From Oceanicola sp. (GTDB lineage Bacteria; Pseudomonadota; Alphaproteobacteria; Rhodobacterales; Rhodobacteraceae): DNA of 64,000 bases. The stretch spans positions 1,466,011 through 1,530,010 of the forward strand of contig CP051231.1 of NCBI GenBank assembly GCA_017792405.1, given 5' to 3'. Position 1 is the stretch's first letter; each line of letters starts with the position of its first letter. The position numbers and the translations under genes were made by a program. This document shows, piece by piece, positions 9,698 to 18,810 of the stretch. The notes beneath the pieces were generated by a model. That model was not told where the DNA came from and searched no databases. It was given only the letters and a program-made list of their open reading frames with translations.

Positions 9698-9907
9698 TTA
9701 GATGTCGTAGGCACCTTCGCCGGGTTTGAAGGCACGGCACTTCCAGCGTGCGATGGTCCAGTTTGGGTGCTCGTTGATCCATTGGGCGAGCTGTGGCTGT
9801 GCCGCCATCATGCAGGACATGGGTGTGCCCTCCTGAAACAGAAGGCTGCGGTTTTCGCAGTCAGTCGGGCTCGTGGCCAGACAGGTAACAAAGGCGAGTT
9901 CGATCAT
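9698..9907 (-). CDS. Small conserved protein of unknown function
   Basis: 69 residues, MIELAFVTCLATSPTDCENR at the start, with four cysteines (9, 17, 32, 57) and a Trp-rich second half (QWINEHPNWTIARWKC). The Cys spacing and the WxCxxxKPGE end recall a small protein family seen widely in Rhodobacteraceae, from memory only. A short hydrophobic N-terminus may act as a weak signal sequence, but no strong ribosome binding site precedes the ATG. It lies tail to tail with phoB. Function unknown; possibly a periplasmic disulfide-bonded protein. Confidence 0.6.
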   Translation of the reverse strand: MIELAFVTCLATSPTDCENRSLLFQEGTPMSCMMAAQPQLAQWINEHPNWTIARWKCRAFKPGEGAYDI

Positions 9908-10178
9908 GGGAGGACGCTTTCGATTAAGTCGTTGGTGCTGAAATCGTGGCTGAATGCCCCGATCATACCACGAAAATCCTGAATCAAGCTGAACTTGGGG
10001 TTAATTTGGCGCGCATAGTCGCGCTCCCGGGCCGCAAATGCCCAAGATGGAGGCGCCTCCCGCACCTCGACGACTTTGTTCTCGCAGCTTTGCTCCTTTG
10101 GGCGAACCGAGACTTACGGCTGTGTTCCCGCCCTTCGGGCGACGGCGCTAGGCTAAAGGCGCGACATGGGAGGACAGC

Positions 10179-11123
10179 ATGGACAAGGACGCAGGCGGCC
10201 AAGGGCTGGCCGCACTCTCTGCGCATCTGGCCGAGGTGCTCATTGGCCATGAGCGGCTGATCGAACGGCTGCTGACAGGCATCCTCGCAGGAGGACATCT
10301 GCTGGTCGAAGGCGCACCGGGGCTGGCCAAGACGCGCGCGGTGAAGGCTTTGGCCGGGGCTTTGAGCGGGTCTTTCGCCCGTATCCAGTGCACGCCTGAT
10401 CTGCTGCCCTCCGATCTAACCGGCACTCCAGTGTTCAGACCGCAGACCGGGGATTTCGAATTCGTGCCAGGCCCGATCTTTCATAACCTCGTACTGGTGG
10501 ACGAGATCAACCGTGCCCCGCCCAAGGTGCAGTCGGCCTTGCTGGAGGCGATGGGCGAGGGGCAGGTGACCTCGGGTGACGCGACACATGCGCTACCCGA
10601 CCCGTTTCTCGTTGTTGCTACGCAAAACCCAATCGAGCATGAGGGCACCTTTCCGCTGCCAGAGGCACAACTCGACCGGTTTTTGCTGCATGTTGTGCTG
10701 GACCTGCCGGATGCGGTGGCTGAGCGGCGCATTCTGGATCTGGTTGAGGCCGAGGGGCAGGGACCAGCCGGAGCTTTGCCGGTCGCCGAGGATATCCGCG
10801 CGGCCCGAAAGGCGGCAATGGCCACCCATCTCAGTGGGCCGATCCGCGACTATATCGTGCGCATCGTCACTGCCACCCGAGCCGCGCCGTTCACTGAGGA
10901 ACTTTCGCACCCGGCCAGCCCGCGCGGTTCGCTTGCGTTGGCCGCGGCGGCGAAGGCCCGCGCGTGGCTGCGTGGCCGTGACCATGTGCTGCCTGAAGAT
11001 GTCGAGACCCTTGCCGAGGATGCCTTGGCGCACCGGCTGGTGCTGACGTGGGCAGCGCAATCGGAAGGGCGGAGCGCGCGAGGGCTTGTAGCCGACGTGC
11101 TGGCCGCGACCGATCCGCTGTGA
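10179..11123 (+). CDS. moxR: MoxR-family AAA+ ATPase (MxaR-like)
   Basis: 314 residues. AAA+ domain with Walker A GAPGLAKT (45-52), Walker [13 protein letters not shown] (Asp108-Glu109), sensor region [21 protein letters not shown] and a C-terminal helical lid. MoxR ATPases act as chaperones that work with VWA-domain proteins; the founding member is required to activate methanol dehydrogenase. The ATG follows GGGAGGACAGC. First gene of a tightly packed operon (all overlaps or gaps under 5 bp) with DUF58, two VWA proteins, a TPR protein and a BatD-like protein, so it is probably the methanol-dehydrogenase maturation ATPase. Confidence 0.92.
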   Translation: MDKDAGGQGLAALSAHLAEVLIGHERLIERLLTGILAGGHLLVEGAPGLAKTRAVKALAGALSGSFARIQCTPDLLPSDLTGTPVFRPQTGDFEFVPGPIFHNLVLVDEINRAPPKVQSALLEAMGEGQVTSGDATHALPDPFLVVATQNPIEHEGTFPLPEAQLDRFLLHVVLDLPDAVAERRILDLVEAEGQGPAGALPVAEDIRAARKAAMATHLSGPIRDYIVRIVTATRAAPFTEELSHPASPRGSLALAAAAKARAWLRGRDHVLPEDVETLAEDALAHRLVLTWAAQSEGRSARGLVADVLAATDPL

Positions 11124-12013
11124 TGGGGGCGATGGAACCCGTGCTCGACATCCCCGGCGTTGCGCTTGATGCCGAGCGGTTGATCGCCCTGCGCGATATG
11201 GCGGTGGAGCGCGAGGTTACGGCGCCGCCCGCGGCGATGCCGGGCGGGTTCCTCAGCAAGCGGCGCGGCTCGGGGCAGGAGATAGCCGACACGCGGGAAT
11301 ATGTGGCGGGGGACGACATCCGCCATCTCGACCGGGGCAGCACCGCGCGGACCGGCGTGTTGCACATCAGGCGATTTCAGGAAGAGCGCGACAGGGTCAC
11401 CTTCTTGGTGCTCGATTTGCGACCTTCGATGCTTTGGGGCACAGGGAGGGCGTTTCGATCTGTCGCTGCCGCCGAAGTTCTGGCTCTGATCGGCTGGCGG
11501 GCGGTCGAGGAGGGCGGCCGTGTGGGGCTGATGACGCTTGGCGCGGGAGGGCCCGAGATTGTGGGCGCGCGTGGGCGCACGCGCGGGATGCTCTCGGTGA
11601 TCGGCGGGATGGTCCGCGCGCATGATGCGGCGCTGACGTCTGCGTTGGAGAAATCTAATGCTGAGCCGGACCTCGCAGGGTTGCTCAGGCCGTTGGAGCG
11701 GATTGCCCCACGGGGTGCCGAACTGATGCTGGCCAGCGGCTTCGACGTGCCGGGTCACGACCTTGGAGAGCGTTTGGGGGCACTTGCCCAAAAGCGGCAT
11801 CCTTTCTTGCTTGAGGTGCACGATCGTGGGCCGGGTGGTCTGCCGGCGGGGCAATACCCTGTGCGGGTTCAAGGTGGCGCGGTGCGAATGCTGCGTGTGT
11901 CTGGCGCAGGACCGGGAGAGGCGGCGCCCCGCGGCTTTCCAGCGATGGTGATTGAGGCCGCGGCGCCGGTGCAGGAGACCGCGCGGCGGCTACACGCGAT
12001 CTGGGGGCGATGA
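11123..12013 (+). CDS. DUF58 domain protein (MxaS-like)
   Basis: 296 residues from ATG 11123, overlapping the moxR stop by one base; a second ATG at 11132 is possible. The DUF58 core is seen as REYVAGDDIRHLDRGSTART, which carries the conserved D-x-R-x-x-D block, followed by a VWA-like fold (VTFLVLDLRPSM). No membrane helix. In methanol-oxidation clusters the second gene, mxaS, encodes such a protein and acts with MoxR. Role in XoxF maturation is inferred from the operon and the nearby xoxF. Confidence 0.85.
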   Translation: MGAMEPVLDIPGVALDAERLIALRDMAVEREVTAPPAAMPGGFLSKRRGSGQEIADTREYVAGDDIRHLDRGSTARTGVLHIRRFQEERDRVTFLVLDLRPSMLWGTGRAFRSVAAAEVLALIGWRAVEEGGRVGLMTLGAGGPEIVGARGRTRGMLSVIGGMVRAHDAALTSALEKSNAEPDLAGLLRPLERIAPRGAELMLASGFDVPGHDLGERLGALAQKRHPFLLEVHDRGPGGLPAGQYPVRVQGGAVRMLRVSGAGPGEAAPRGFPAMVIEAAAPVQETARRLHAIWGR

Positions 12014-12014
12014 T

Positions 12015-12386
12015 ATGGCCGAAGGACAAGCGCTGACGGAAGAGGCGGTGCAGGCGGGGCTGGTGGAGATCCGGCTCCCAGCAGATGCGCCGGGCGGCTT
12101 GATCGCCGAACTTGCAGCGGGGGCCGGGATGGGGCTTGGGCTGGCTCTGTGTATCGCTTTGCTCCTGCGCCCGGTGTTGCGCGGGCGTGAGCGACCACCG
12201 GCACCAGCGAGCTTTGCCCAGCGCCTCGCGGCGGCGGAGGCCTTGCCGGAGGAGCAGCGGGAAATTGCACTGCTGACGCTGTGGCGAGAGGCCGACCCGA
12301 GCGGCTATGGGGCGCAGCGCAGTCAGATCTATGCACGCGGCGGGGTGCCGGAGGGCCTTGAACGCAGGCTCGGGGCCGATGCCTGA
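12015..12386 (+). CDS. Small membrane protein of Mox/Bat operon (DUF4381-like)
   Basis: 123 residues. A single transmembrane helix at about 36-58 (LAAGAGMGLGLALCIALLL) is followed by a cytoplasmic tail with SFAQRLAAAEALPEEQREIALLTLWR, which resembles the tail of DUF4381-type proteins that lie between DUF58 and VWA genes in these operons. Starts 1 bp after the preceding stop and overlaps the next gene by 8 bp. Could stand in the position of mxaA/mxaC accessory genes; no catalytic motif is seen. Confidence 0.7.
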   Translation: MAEGQALTEEAVQAGLVEIRLPADAPGGLIAELAAGAGMGLGLALCIALLLRPVLRGRERPPAPASFAQRLAAAEALPEEQREIALLTLWREADPSGYGAQRSQIYARGGVPEGLERRLGADA

Positions 12387-13326
12387 GTTCGCCCAGCCGT
12401 GGTGGTTTTTGCTCTTGCCGCTTCCGGTGCTCGCGTGGGCGCTTCTGCCTGTGGCCCGAGGCTCGGGCGCAGCGTTGCGCGTACCCGAGCGTGTCGCAGC
12501 GGGGTTTGAGCAGCCCGGTTTGCAGGGAGGCCGAACAGCTGTGCCTTTGCTGGCCGCACTGGCCTGGGCGCTGCTGGTTGTAGCCTTGGCGGGGCCGCGG
12601 GTGCTGGCGCCTGTTTCCGCCTTGCGGGTAACGGGCCGTGACCTAGCGATTGCCATCGACCTTTCCGGCTCGATGGTACGGGAGGACTTCTTCCTCGACG
12701 GCGCAGCGATCACGCGGCTCGAGGCGGTGCAGCGGGTGGGCGCGGAGTTTGCACGGCGGCGGGCAGGGGACCGGGTCGCGCTGATCTTCTTTGGCTCTGA
12801 GGCCTATTACGCGGCGCCCTTCACCTTTGATACCGAAGCTGTCGCGCGGCGGATCGAGCAGGCCGAAATCGGGATCTCTGGGCGGGCGACCAACATGGCG
12901 GATGCGCTGGGGCTGGCGTTGAAACGCATGGCGACCAGCGATGCGGCGACCAAGGTGGTGATCTTGCTTTCGGACGGGGTGAACAACGCGGGCGCCACGA
13001 ACCCGCGCGGCGTGGCGGCACTGGCGGCGGATATGGGTGTTCGGGTGCATACCATCGCCATGGGACCGCGTGATCTGGCCGAGGCCGATGAAGGGGAGCG
13101 CGGGGTGGTGGACGCCGCCACCTTGGGTGCGGTCGCAGAGCTGAGCGGCGGTGAGACCTTTCGGGTGCGCACCACTGAAGACCTCGTGGCGGTGGGCGAG
13201 GCGCTGGACCGGCTGGAGGCCAACGCGAGTGATGGCTTGTCGGCGGAAGTCTGGCGCGAGTTCTGGGTCTGGCCGGCCGGGCTGGCACTGTTGCTTTGCC
13301 TCGGGCTGGCGTGGAGGCGGGCGTGA
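12379..13326 (+). CDS. VWA-domain membrane protein (BatA/MxaC-like)
   Basis: 315 residues. Two N-terminal helices (about 8-26 and 54-72), a von Willebrand A domain at ~88-290 facing the periplasm, and a C-terminal helix. The metal-ion-dependent adhesion site is intact: DLSGS at Asp94-Ser98, a Thr in GRATNMADAL and Asp in LLSDGVNNAG. The order DUF58 - small membrane protein - VWA - VWA is that of Bat and Mxa operons. Start ATG 12379 overlaps the previous gene. Expected to work with MoxR in folding or metal loading of the periplasmic dehydrogenase. Confidence 0.88.
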   Translation: MPEFAQPWWFLLLPLPVLAWALLPVARGSGAALRVPERVAAGFEQPGLQGGRTAVPLLAALAWALLVVALAGPRVLAPVSALRVTGRDLAIAIDLSGSMVREDFFLDGAAITRLEAVQRVGAEFARRRAGDRVALIFFGSEAYYAAPFTFDTEAVARRIEQAEIGISGRATNMADALGLALKRMATSDAATKVVILLSDGVNNAGATNPRGVAALAADMGVRVHTIAMGPRDLAEADEGERGVVDAATLGAVAELSGGETFRVRTTEDLVAVGEALDRLEANASDGLSAEVWREFWVWPAGLALLLCLGLAWRRA

Positions 13327-14213
13327 GTGGGCTGGTACTCCTCCGCCCGTGGTGGCTATTGGCTTTGCCGTTTGTGGCGGCACTTGCGGTGCTGCTCTGG
13401 CGCCGACGGGCGCGGCTCGGAGACTGGGAGCGGGTTGTGCGCCCCGAGATGATGGCTGCGCTCCGGCGGCTTGGGCATGTGGAGGCAGGGCGGCAGGGTG
13501 TGCAGGGCTTGGGTGCGCTGACTGCTGCCGGGCTGGTGGTGTTGGCTTTGACCGGACCTGCCACCACGCGGCGCGAGGCGGCGGCGTTTCGTAACCTCGA
13601 CGGGGTGATCCTCGTGCTCGATGCCTCACCTTCGATGACCGAAGCGGACGGATGGAGCCAAATGCTGACCGTCGGACGTGCCGCGATGGCGGGGCTGGGG
13701 GCAAGGCCCGCCGCACTGGTGGTGGTCGCGGGCGATGCCTATCACGCCGCCGATCTGACCAGCGATCACCGCGAGTTGGCCCAGACATGGCAACTGGTCG
13801 ACGGCGCTACGGTGCCTGACAGGGGCTCGCGGCCTTGGCTCGGATTGGCGCGTGCGGCAGACGTGCTGGAGGAGGCCCGGCTGGTCAGCGCCGATGTAGT
13901 GCTCTTCACCGATGGCGGCGGGCTGGGGCCGGAGACGCTTGAGGTGGCGGCAAAGCTGGAGGCCGAGGGTGCGCGGTTATCCGTGGTCGCCGCCGAGGGA
14001 CTGGAGGCTGCAGATGTTCTCGCACGGGCCGGTGGTGGGCAAACTTTCACACCGTTGGAAGGTGTCGCGCTGGCAGGGTTTCTGGCCGAGGGCGGGCGGG
14101 CGCAATTGGAGCGGGCGGACTACCCGCTTTTGTTTCTTGCCGACCACGGGCGGCTGATGTTGCTGGCCGCTCTTGTGCCGCTTCTGCTTCTTTTTCGGCG
14201 GAGGCAATCATGA
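13323..14213 (+). CDS. Second VWA-domain membrane protein (BatB/MxaL-like)
   Basis: 296 residues from GTG 13323, overlapping the previous stop as GTGA. N-terminal helix ~6-24, second helix ~60-78, VWA domain with LDASPSM as the DxSxS metal site and LFTDGGG later, and a C-terminal helix at ~275-293. It is shorter and more divergent than the first VWA protein, as MxaL is relative to MxaC. Overlaps the next gene by 4 bp. Confidence 0.85.
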   Translation: MSGLVLLRPWWLLALPFVAALAVLLWRRRARLGDWERVVRPEMMAALRRLGHVEAGRQGVQGLGALTAAGLVVLALTGPATTRREAAAFRNLDGVILVLDASPSMTEADGWSQMLTVGRAAMAGLGARPAALVVVAGDAYHAADLTSDHRELAQTWQLVDGATVPDRGSRPWLGLARAADVLEEARLVSADVVLFTDGGGLGPETLEVAAKLEAEGARLSVVAAEGLEAADVLARAGGGQTFTPLEGVALAGFLAEGGRAQLERADYPLLFLADHGRLMLLAALVPLLLLFRRRQS

Positions 14214-14884
14214 AGGTGCTGGCGCTCATCGGGAGCTGCTTTGTGGCAGTCGCGCTGTTGATGGGGGGCACAGCGCCATTTGGCAGGGTACTGCTGGATT
14301 CCGGGATCTCGGTGCCGACGCTCTTTTCTGATCCGGGGTGGCGAGGTGTGGCGCTGTATCGGTCGGGGCACTATGAGGCTGCGGCAGGTGCTTTTGCACG
14401 AGCTGGGCAGCCGTTCAACCAAGGCAACGCGCTCGCGCGGGCGGGCCAGTACGCCGAGGCACTCGAGGCCTATGACCTCGCGCGGGCGGGAGGCGACGGG
14501 GCGGCGGGGGCCAATTTCGACCTCGTGGCGGCCTTTTATGCGGGTCTGGCGCTGGAAGCGGGGTCAGTCGTTGAATGGTTCTCCGAGCGCGACCTGCGCG
14601 GCCCGTTGGAAGAGAGCTTTGAAGCGCGCGGAAATGCGCGCGCGGCCGGGCAGGGTACGGAGGTGACCAACGTGGGTGCGCTCATTGGACTGCCTGAAAT
14701 CGTAAGCGGGGGCGCGCGGGAAGTTCGCAAGGTGTTCGACGACAAGTTTATCACAGCCGATGAGCGTTGGCTCGAAACGCTGGAGGATGTGCCGGGTGCC
14801 TTCATGGCCGCACGGATTCGTCATGAGGCCAAACGGCGCTTGCAGGCGGGCGAAGGGCAGCCAGAGGCGGAGAATCCGCAATGA
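14210..14884 (+). CDS. Membrane-anchored TPR-like protein (BatC/MxaK-like)
   Basis: 224 residues with an N-terminal hydrophobic helix (residues 3-22) and a periplasmic part. Residues ~45-110 show tetratricopeptide-like helices (GVALYRSGHYEAAAGAFARA and NQGNALARAGQYAEALEAYD). The downstream half is charged and helical. A TPR or MxaK-type protein after the VWA pair fits Bat and Mxa operon order. Overlaps both neighbours by 4 bp. Probably a scaffold for the VWA/MoxR assembly; no enzyme motif seen. Confidence 0.75.
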   Translation: MKVLALIGSCFVAVALLMGGTAPFGRVLLDSGISVPTLFSDPGWRGVALYRSGHYEAAAGAFARAGQPFNQGNALARAGQYAEALEAYDLARAGGDGAAGANFDLVAAFYAGLALEAGSVVEWFSERDLRGPLEESFEARGNARAAGQGTEVTNVGALIGLPEIVSGGAREVRKVFDDKFITADERWLETLEDVPGAFMAARIRHEAKRRLQAGEGQPEAENPQ

Positions 14885-16032
14885 AGGCGCTGCTTGCTTG
14901 GCTGATGCTCGCAGGGGCCGCTCTGGCGCAGGCGAGCGAAGTGCGGCCCGGAGAGATCGAGCTGACCGTAACGGTGGAGGATGCGGGTGCCATGCCATTC
15001 GCGGGCGAGATGGTATTGGTGACAATCCACGGGGTATATCGAAGGCACATTGCGCGGGAGAGCCTGGTGCAGCCGGAGCTTGACGGATTTGCATGGATGC
15101 AACTCGGGCAGGACTATTGGTACGAAACCCGCGAGCGCGGACAGCCGGTGAAGAACTTTCGCCGCCGCATGGCGCTCTTCCCGGAGCGGGATGGGCAGTT
15201 GGAGATCGGATCTTTCACTCATCATTTGACTTTGATCGACGCGGAGGACGACTGGTTTGACCACGACCTGCGCTCGGCGCCTGTGCCGCTACAGGTCGCT
15301 CCTGCTCCGGCGAGCGACTGGTGGTTCCCGGCCCGGAGACTGGAAGTGTCCGACAGCTGGTCCAATGCGCCGGACCAGTTGGCACAGGGAGAGGGCGTGC
15401 TGCGCATTGTCCGGGTTGCGGCAACGGGCGCCGCGCCGCAGATGATACCGCCGATGCCGGAGTTGCGCTCGCCCAGCGGGCTTGTCTTTGCGCACCCGGA
15501 GAAGCGGCTGGTGGAATTGTCGCCGGAGGGGCCCGTATCGGTCGCCTTCTGGAGGTGGACGATCCAGCCCGGCAACGGGGTGTCGGCCATCACCGAGCCT
15601 ATGGAGTTCGAGTGGTATGACACGGTTGCCAGAGAGCCGCGACGGGTGCGGATCGGGGCGCAGCGCGTGGCCTACACGGAGCCGTTGGTGCCGACGCCCG
15701 GGATTGCCGTTGCCGGTGCGGACCGAGGCCGAAGCGCCCTGGCGGCGGCAGCCTTGGGCGTCTTGGCCGGGTTGGCCGTGTTGCTGTGGGGGCAGAAGCT
15801 GGGCCGCCCTCGATTTGCTGACCCGCTGCGCTGGCGGATTCGCCACGCGGCACGTCGGGGCGATGTGACCGCGCTCCGCCGGGCCGGGGCTGCATTGGTG
15901 CGCCGCGATGGGCGCGGGCAGGGGGCCTTGGCGCGGCTGGATGACGCCGTTTTCGGCAGGGGCACAGGCGCGCCTGATCTCAAGGACATCGCACGGGCCT
16001 TGCTGGCACGAAGGACCGATACTCTTGGCTAA
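14881..16032 (+). CDS. BatD/MxaA-like membrane protein
   Basis: 383 residues. Signal peptide 1-19 (ALAQASE junction), a beta-rich periplasmic domain of about 260 residues with the 'EIELTVTVED…PFAGEMV' start typical of BatD-type proteins, one helix at ~282-302, and an 80-residue cytoplasmic tail rich in Arg and Ala. Last gene of the seven-gene operon. MxaA in methanol clusters is a similarly organised protein implicated in metal (Ca) insertion; here the metal would be a lanthanide if it serves XoxF. Followed after 94 bp by gfa, transcribed in the same direction. Confidence 0.75.
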   Translation: MKALLAWLMLAGAALAQASEVRPGEIELTVTVEDAGAMPFAGEMVLVTIHGVYRRHIARESLVQPELDGFAWMQLGQDYWYETRERGQPVKNFRRRMALFPERDGQLEIGSFTHHLTLIDAEDDWFDHDLRSAPVPLQVAPAPASDWWFPARRLEVSDSWSNAPDQLAQGEGVLRIVRVAATGAAPQMIPPMPELRSPSGLVFAHPEKRLVELSPEGPVSVAFWRWTIQPGNGVSAITEPMEFEWYDTVAREPRRVRIGAQRVAYTEPLVPTPGIAVAGADRGRSALAAAALGVLAGLAVLLWGQKLGRPRFADPLRWRIRHAARRGDVTALRRAGAALVRRDGRGQGALARLDDAVFGRGTGAPDLKDIARALLARRTDTLG

Positions 16033-16126
16033 ATTGTCAGAGCACCGCTCGGGCGGCACTATGACCTGACATTGCCTTGGGTGCGACAGGTGCACACCGG
16101 CAGACCCTAACGGGGGAGGGAAGCCC

Positions 16127-16753
16127 ATGAGTCTGTGGTCCAGACTGTTCGGCGGCAAGGAGGAGGAGCCTGCCATGACCCATGTGACGATACATCCTGC
16201 GGTGGACGGGGGTGTCAGGCCCGGCAGCGCGAGTTTCTCCGGTGGCACGATCAAGTGCCTTTGCGCCAGCGATCCGGTGGTTGTCGAGATCGGCGGCCAG
16301 ACGGCGCATAACCATGTGTGCGGCTGCACCAAGTGCTGGAAGCCCGATGGCGCCGTGTTTAGCCAGATCGCGGTTGTCGGCCGTGATGCCGTCACGGTGC
16401 GTTCGGGGGCGAACAAGCTCTCGGTCGTCGACCCGAGTGCCGCGATCCAGCGTCATGCTTGCTCGGGCTGCGGCGCGCACATGTATGGCCGCATCGAGGA
16501 TACCGGCCACCCGTTTCACGGCCTGGACTTTGTACACACCGAGCTGAGTGATCAGGATGGCTGGTCCGCGCCTGAGTTTGCTGCCTTCTGCTCTTCGATC
16601 ATCGAGAGCGGGGTGAACCCGGATCGGATGGACGGCATACGTTCACGGCTCAGGGAGTTGGGGCTGGAGCCCTATGACTGCCTCTCGCCGCCACTGATGG
16701 ACGCGATTGCGACGCATGTGGCGAAGTCGAAAGGCGTGCTTGCCGACGCCTGA
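16127..16753 (+). CDS. gfa: S-(hydroxymethyl)glutathione synthase (glutathione-dependent formaldehyde-activating enzyme)
   Basis: 208 residues from ATG 16127 (GGGAGGGAAGCCC upstream). A second ATG at 16175, preceded by GGAGGAGGAGCC, gives 192 residues, closer to the ~194 of Paracoccus Gfa, so the start is open. Zinc ligands are in IKCLCAS, CGCTKCW and CSGCG. The paired [14 protein letters not shown] and [13 protein letters not shown] segments are typical of true Gfa rather than short GFA-fold proteins. It speeds condensation of formaldehyde with glutathione, feeding FlhA at 24782. Lies between the MoxR operon and the regulatory genes. Confidence 0.9.
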   Translation: MSLWSRLFGGKEEEPAMTHVTIHPAVDGGVRPGSASFSGGTIKCLCASDPVVVEIGGQTAHNHVCGCTKCWKPDGAVFSQIAVVGRDAVTVRSGANKLSVVDPSAAIQRHACSGCGAHMYGRIEDTGHPFHGLDFVHTELSDQDGWSAPEFAAFCSSIIESGVNPDRMDGIRSRLRELGLEPYDCLSPPLMDAIATHVAKSKGVLADA

Positions 16754-16916
16754 CGGGGGAGGGATGGCGGCGGCAGAAACCGGAGGCGGGCGTGGGCCCG
16801 GCTCCGGGAAAATGCTTGCACCCTGCGGCGGAATCTCGCTTAGGGTTTCAACTGCTGCGACAGAGTTGCACAGGTGAAATCTTTCCTGCTAGCCTCCCGT
16901 GAGGGAGGACGAAATC

Positions 16917-17642
16917 ATGAAACATGAGGCGCTTGAGCGACGACCATGCGAGGTCGGCTCAGTGTTGGTGGTCGATGATCACCCGCTATATGGCGCGGCG
17001 CTGGAGCAAGCGTTGCGCCATGTGTTCGATGGCTGTGAGATCGTGACGGCCACCACACTGCATGACGGGCTTCAGGCCCTCGGCAAGGGCTTTCGGCCAG
17101 ACATGGTGCTGCTCGATCTCAAGCTGCCGGATGTGACCGGCATCAGTGGTTGCCTGCGGCTGAGAGAGGAACTGCCGGATGTGCCAGTTGTGGTGATCTC
17201 TTCGCTTACCAGCGACGAGGTGATCGAAGCGGTGATGGATGCCGGTGCCGCGGGTTTCGTGCCCAAGGATGCCCCGATGGCAGACCTTCGCGCCGCCCTT
17301 TGCGAGGTGCGCAGCGGGCTGACCTATCTGCCGAAGGGTTTCAGCCGGGTGCGGCACGCACCACAAAAGCAGAAACTGCGGGACAAGCAGGATGTGGCGC
17401 GCAAGATTGCCGAACTCACTCCGCAGCAGACCCGCATCATGAAACTAATCTGCGTGGGCAAACCCAACAAGCAGATCGCCTACGAGATGGACCTTGCGGA
17501 AGCCACGGTAAAAGCCCATATCACCGCGCTGTTGCGCCGTCTGGGCGTTCAGAACCGAACCCAGGCCGCTGTGCTGGTGGAAAGCGCGAGCCTTGATGCG
17601 GCGGCGGAGCAGAGCGACACCCAGGCTTTTCTGAGCAACTGA
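16917..17642 (+). CDS. LuxR/NarL-type response regulator of the C1 island
   Basis: 241 residues from ATG 16917, placed after GGGAGGACGAAATC; an upstream GTG at 16899 overlaps that site and is less likely. Receiver domain at 14-135 with acidic pair Asp20-Asp21, phospho-acceptor Asp67 (LLDLKLPD) and Lys in FVPKDAP. LuxR-type helix-turn-helix at ~172-232 (ELTPQQTRIMKLICVGKPNK, ATVKAHITALLRRLGV). Similar regulators (FlhR in Paracoccus, ErbR/AgmR in Pseudomonas) control methanol and ethanol oxidation. The FIST gene begins 1 bp after the stop, so the phosphorelay genes are one unit. Confidence 0.87.
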   Translation: MKHEALERRPCEVGSVLVVDDHPLYGAALEQALRHVFDGCEIVTATTLHDGLQALGKGFRPDMVLLDLKLPDVTGISGCLRLREELPDVPVVVISSLTSDEVIEAVMDAGAAGFVPKDAPMADLRAALCEVRSGLTYLPKGFSRVRHAPQKQKLRDKQDVARKIAELTPQQTRIMKLICVGKPNKQIAYEMDLAEATVKAHITALLRRLGVQNRTQAAVLVESASLDAAAEQSDTQAFLSN

Positions 17643-17643
17643 A

Positions 17644-18810
17644 GTGGTGAACGGAAATTCAGGGGGAGAGACGGAGGCACTTGTCGGTGTCGCCGTTTCC
17701 CACGCGGTGGCGGGAGACGCGGCCGTGGCGGAGGTTGCCGCCGCATTGGCCCATCAGGATGCCTGCTTCACTCTGCTCTTCGTTCCGGAGGCACTCGACC
17801 TCGGGGAGGTGGAGCAAGGCGTTGCGGCACACCTCGCAGGCTGCCTTGTTTTCGGCTGCACGACCGCCGGGCAAATCACCCCGGAGGGCTACGAGAATGA
17901 TGCCCTGCTGGCGCTCTCATTCCCACGCAGCCACTTCCGCTGCGCATCTCAACTGATCGCTCCGCTCAAGCCGCTCTCGATCCAGCGCATCACTGCCGAC
18001 GCCCGCGCACTCGATGCACGTTTTCAGAAGACGGCACATTGGAACCGACTGGCGCTGACCATCAGTGACGGTCTCTCGAAGCAGGAGGATATGTTGGTTG
18101 CCGCGCTGGAGGCGGGGCTGGATGACATGCCGATCTTTGGCGGTTCCGCAGCGAACGGATTGACCTTTCAACAAACCTCCGTGCTTCACGGAGGCAAGTT
18201 CCATACCAACGCCGCGCTCCTGCTGATCTTGGAGACCGATCTCGAGTTCTCCGGCATTGGGTTCGACCACTTCCTGCCGACCGGGCATCAGATGGTCGTC
18301 ACCGGCGCGGAGCCCGAGGAACGGGTGGTCTATGAGATCAACGGCGCGCCGGCGGCGGATGAATATGCCCGGCTCGTTGGCGTGCCCCGCGAGCAGCTTT
18401 CCCCACAGGTCTTTGCGGAAAATCCGGTGCTGGTGCGCAACTCTGCGCTCTACCACGTGCGAGCCATTCAGGAGGTTCAGGAGGGCGGTGCACTCTCGTT
18501 CCTCAGTGCCATTGACGAAGGGTTATTGCTGACGCTCGGGAAGGGGCAGGAGATTGTGCAGACCATGGCGCAGGAGCTCGATCTGCGTGACGGGCGGGGG
18601 CGCGCGCCGGAGTTTATCCTCGGTTTCGATTGCGTGCTTAGGCGCATCGAGATCGACCACAAGCAACTCACGCGGCAAGCGTCGGAGGTGCTGAAGGAAC
18701 GGCGAGTACTTGGCTTCAACACCTACGGCGAGCAGCACTGCGGAGTGCACGTGAACCAGACTTTCGTGGGCGTGGCTTTCTTTGAACCCAAGGAGCGCTC
18801 GTTGCACTGA
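17644..18810 (+). CDS. FIST domain sensor protein
   Basis: 388 residues, starting at GTG 17644. FIST N domain (~12-215; LVFGCTTAGQITPEGY and FGGSAANGL are the typical glycine-rich segments) and FIST C domain (~220-360; NEGA-like INGAPAADEYARL and GFNTYGEQHCG). FIST proteins are predicted ligand-binding input modules for signal transduction. Its place between a response regulator and a hybrid kinase, with 1 bp overlaps, makes it the probable input or inhibitor for that kinase. The ligand is not evident; a C1 compound, amino acid or metal are open options. Confidence 0.88.
   Translation: MVNGNSGGETEALVGVAVSHAVAGDAAVAEVAAALAHQDACFTLLFVPEALDLGEVEQGVAAHLAGCLVFGCTTAGQITPEGYENDALLALSFPRSHFRCASQLIAPLKPLSIQRITADARALDARFQKTAHWNRLALTISDGLSKQEDMLVAALEAGLDDMPIFGGSAANGLTFQQTSVLHGGKFHTNAALLLILETDLEFSGIGFDHFLPTGHQMVVTGAEPEERVVYEINGAPAADEYARLVGVPREQLSPQVFAENPVLVRNSALYHVRAIQEVQEGGALSFLSAIDEGLLLTLGKGQEIVQTMAQELDLRDGRGRAPEFILGFDCVLRRIEIDHKQLTRQASEVLKERRVLGFNTYGEQHCGVHVNQTFVGVAFFEPKERSLH

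Noticed and set aside
9908..10178. A gene in the gap before moxR
   Set aside because: The open frames at 9946-10260 (plus) and 9984-10298 (minus) run across the moxR start and lack a ribosome binding site or family features.
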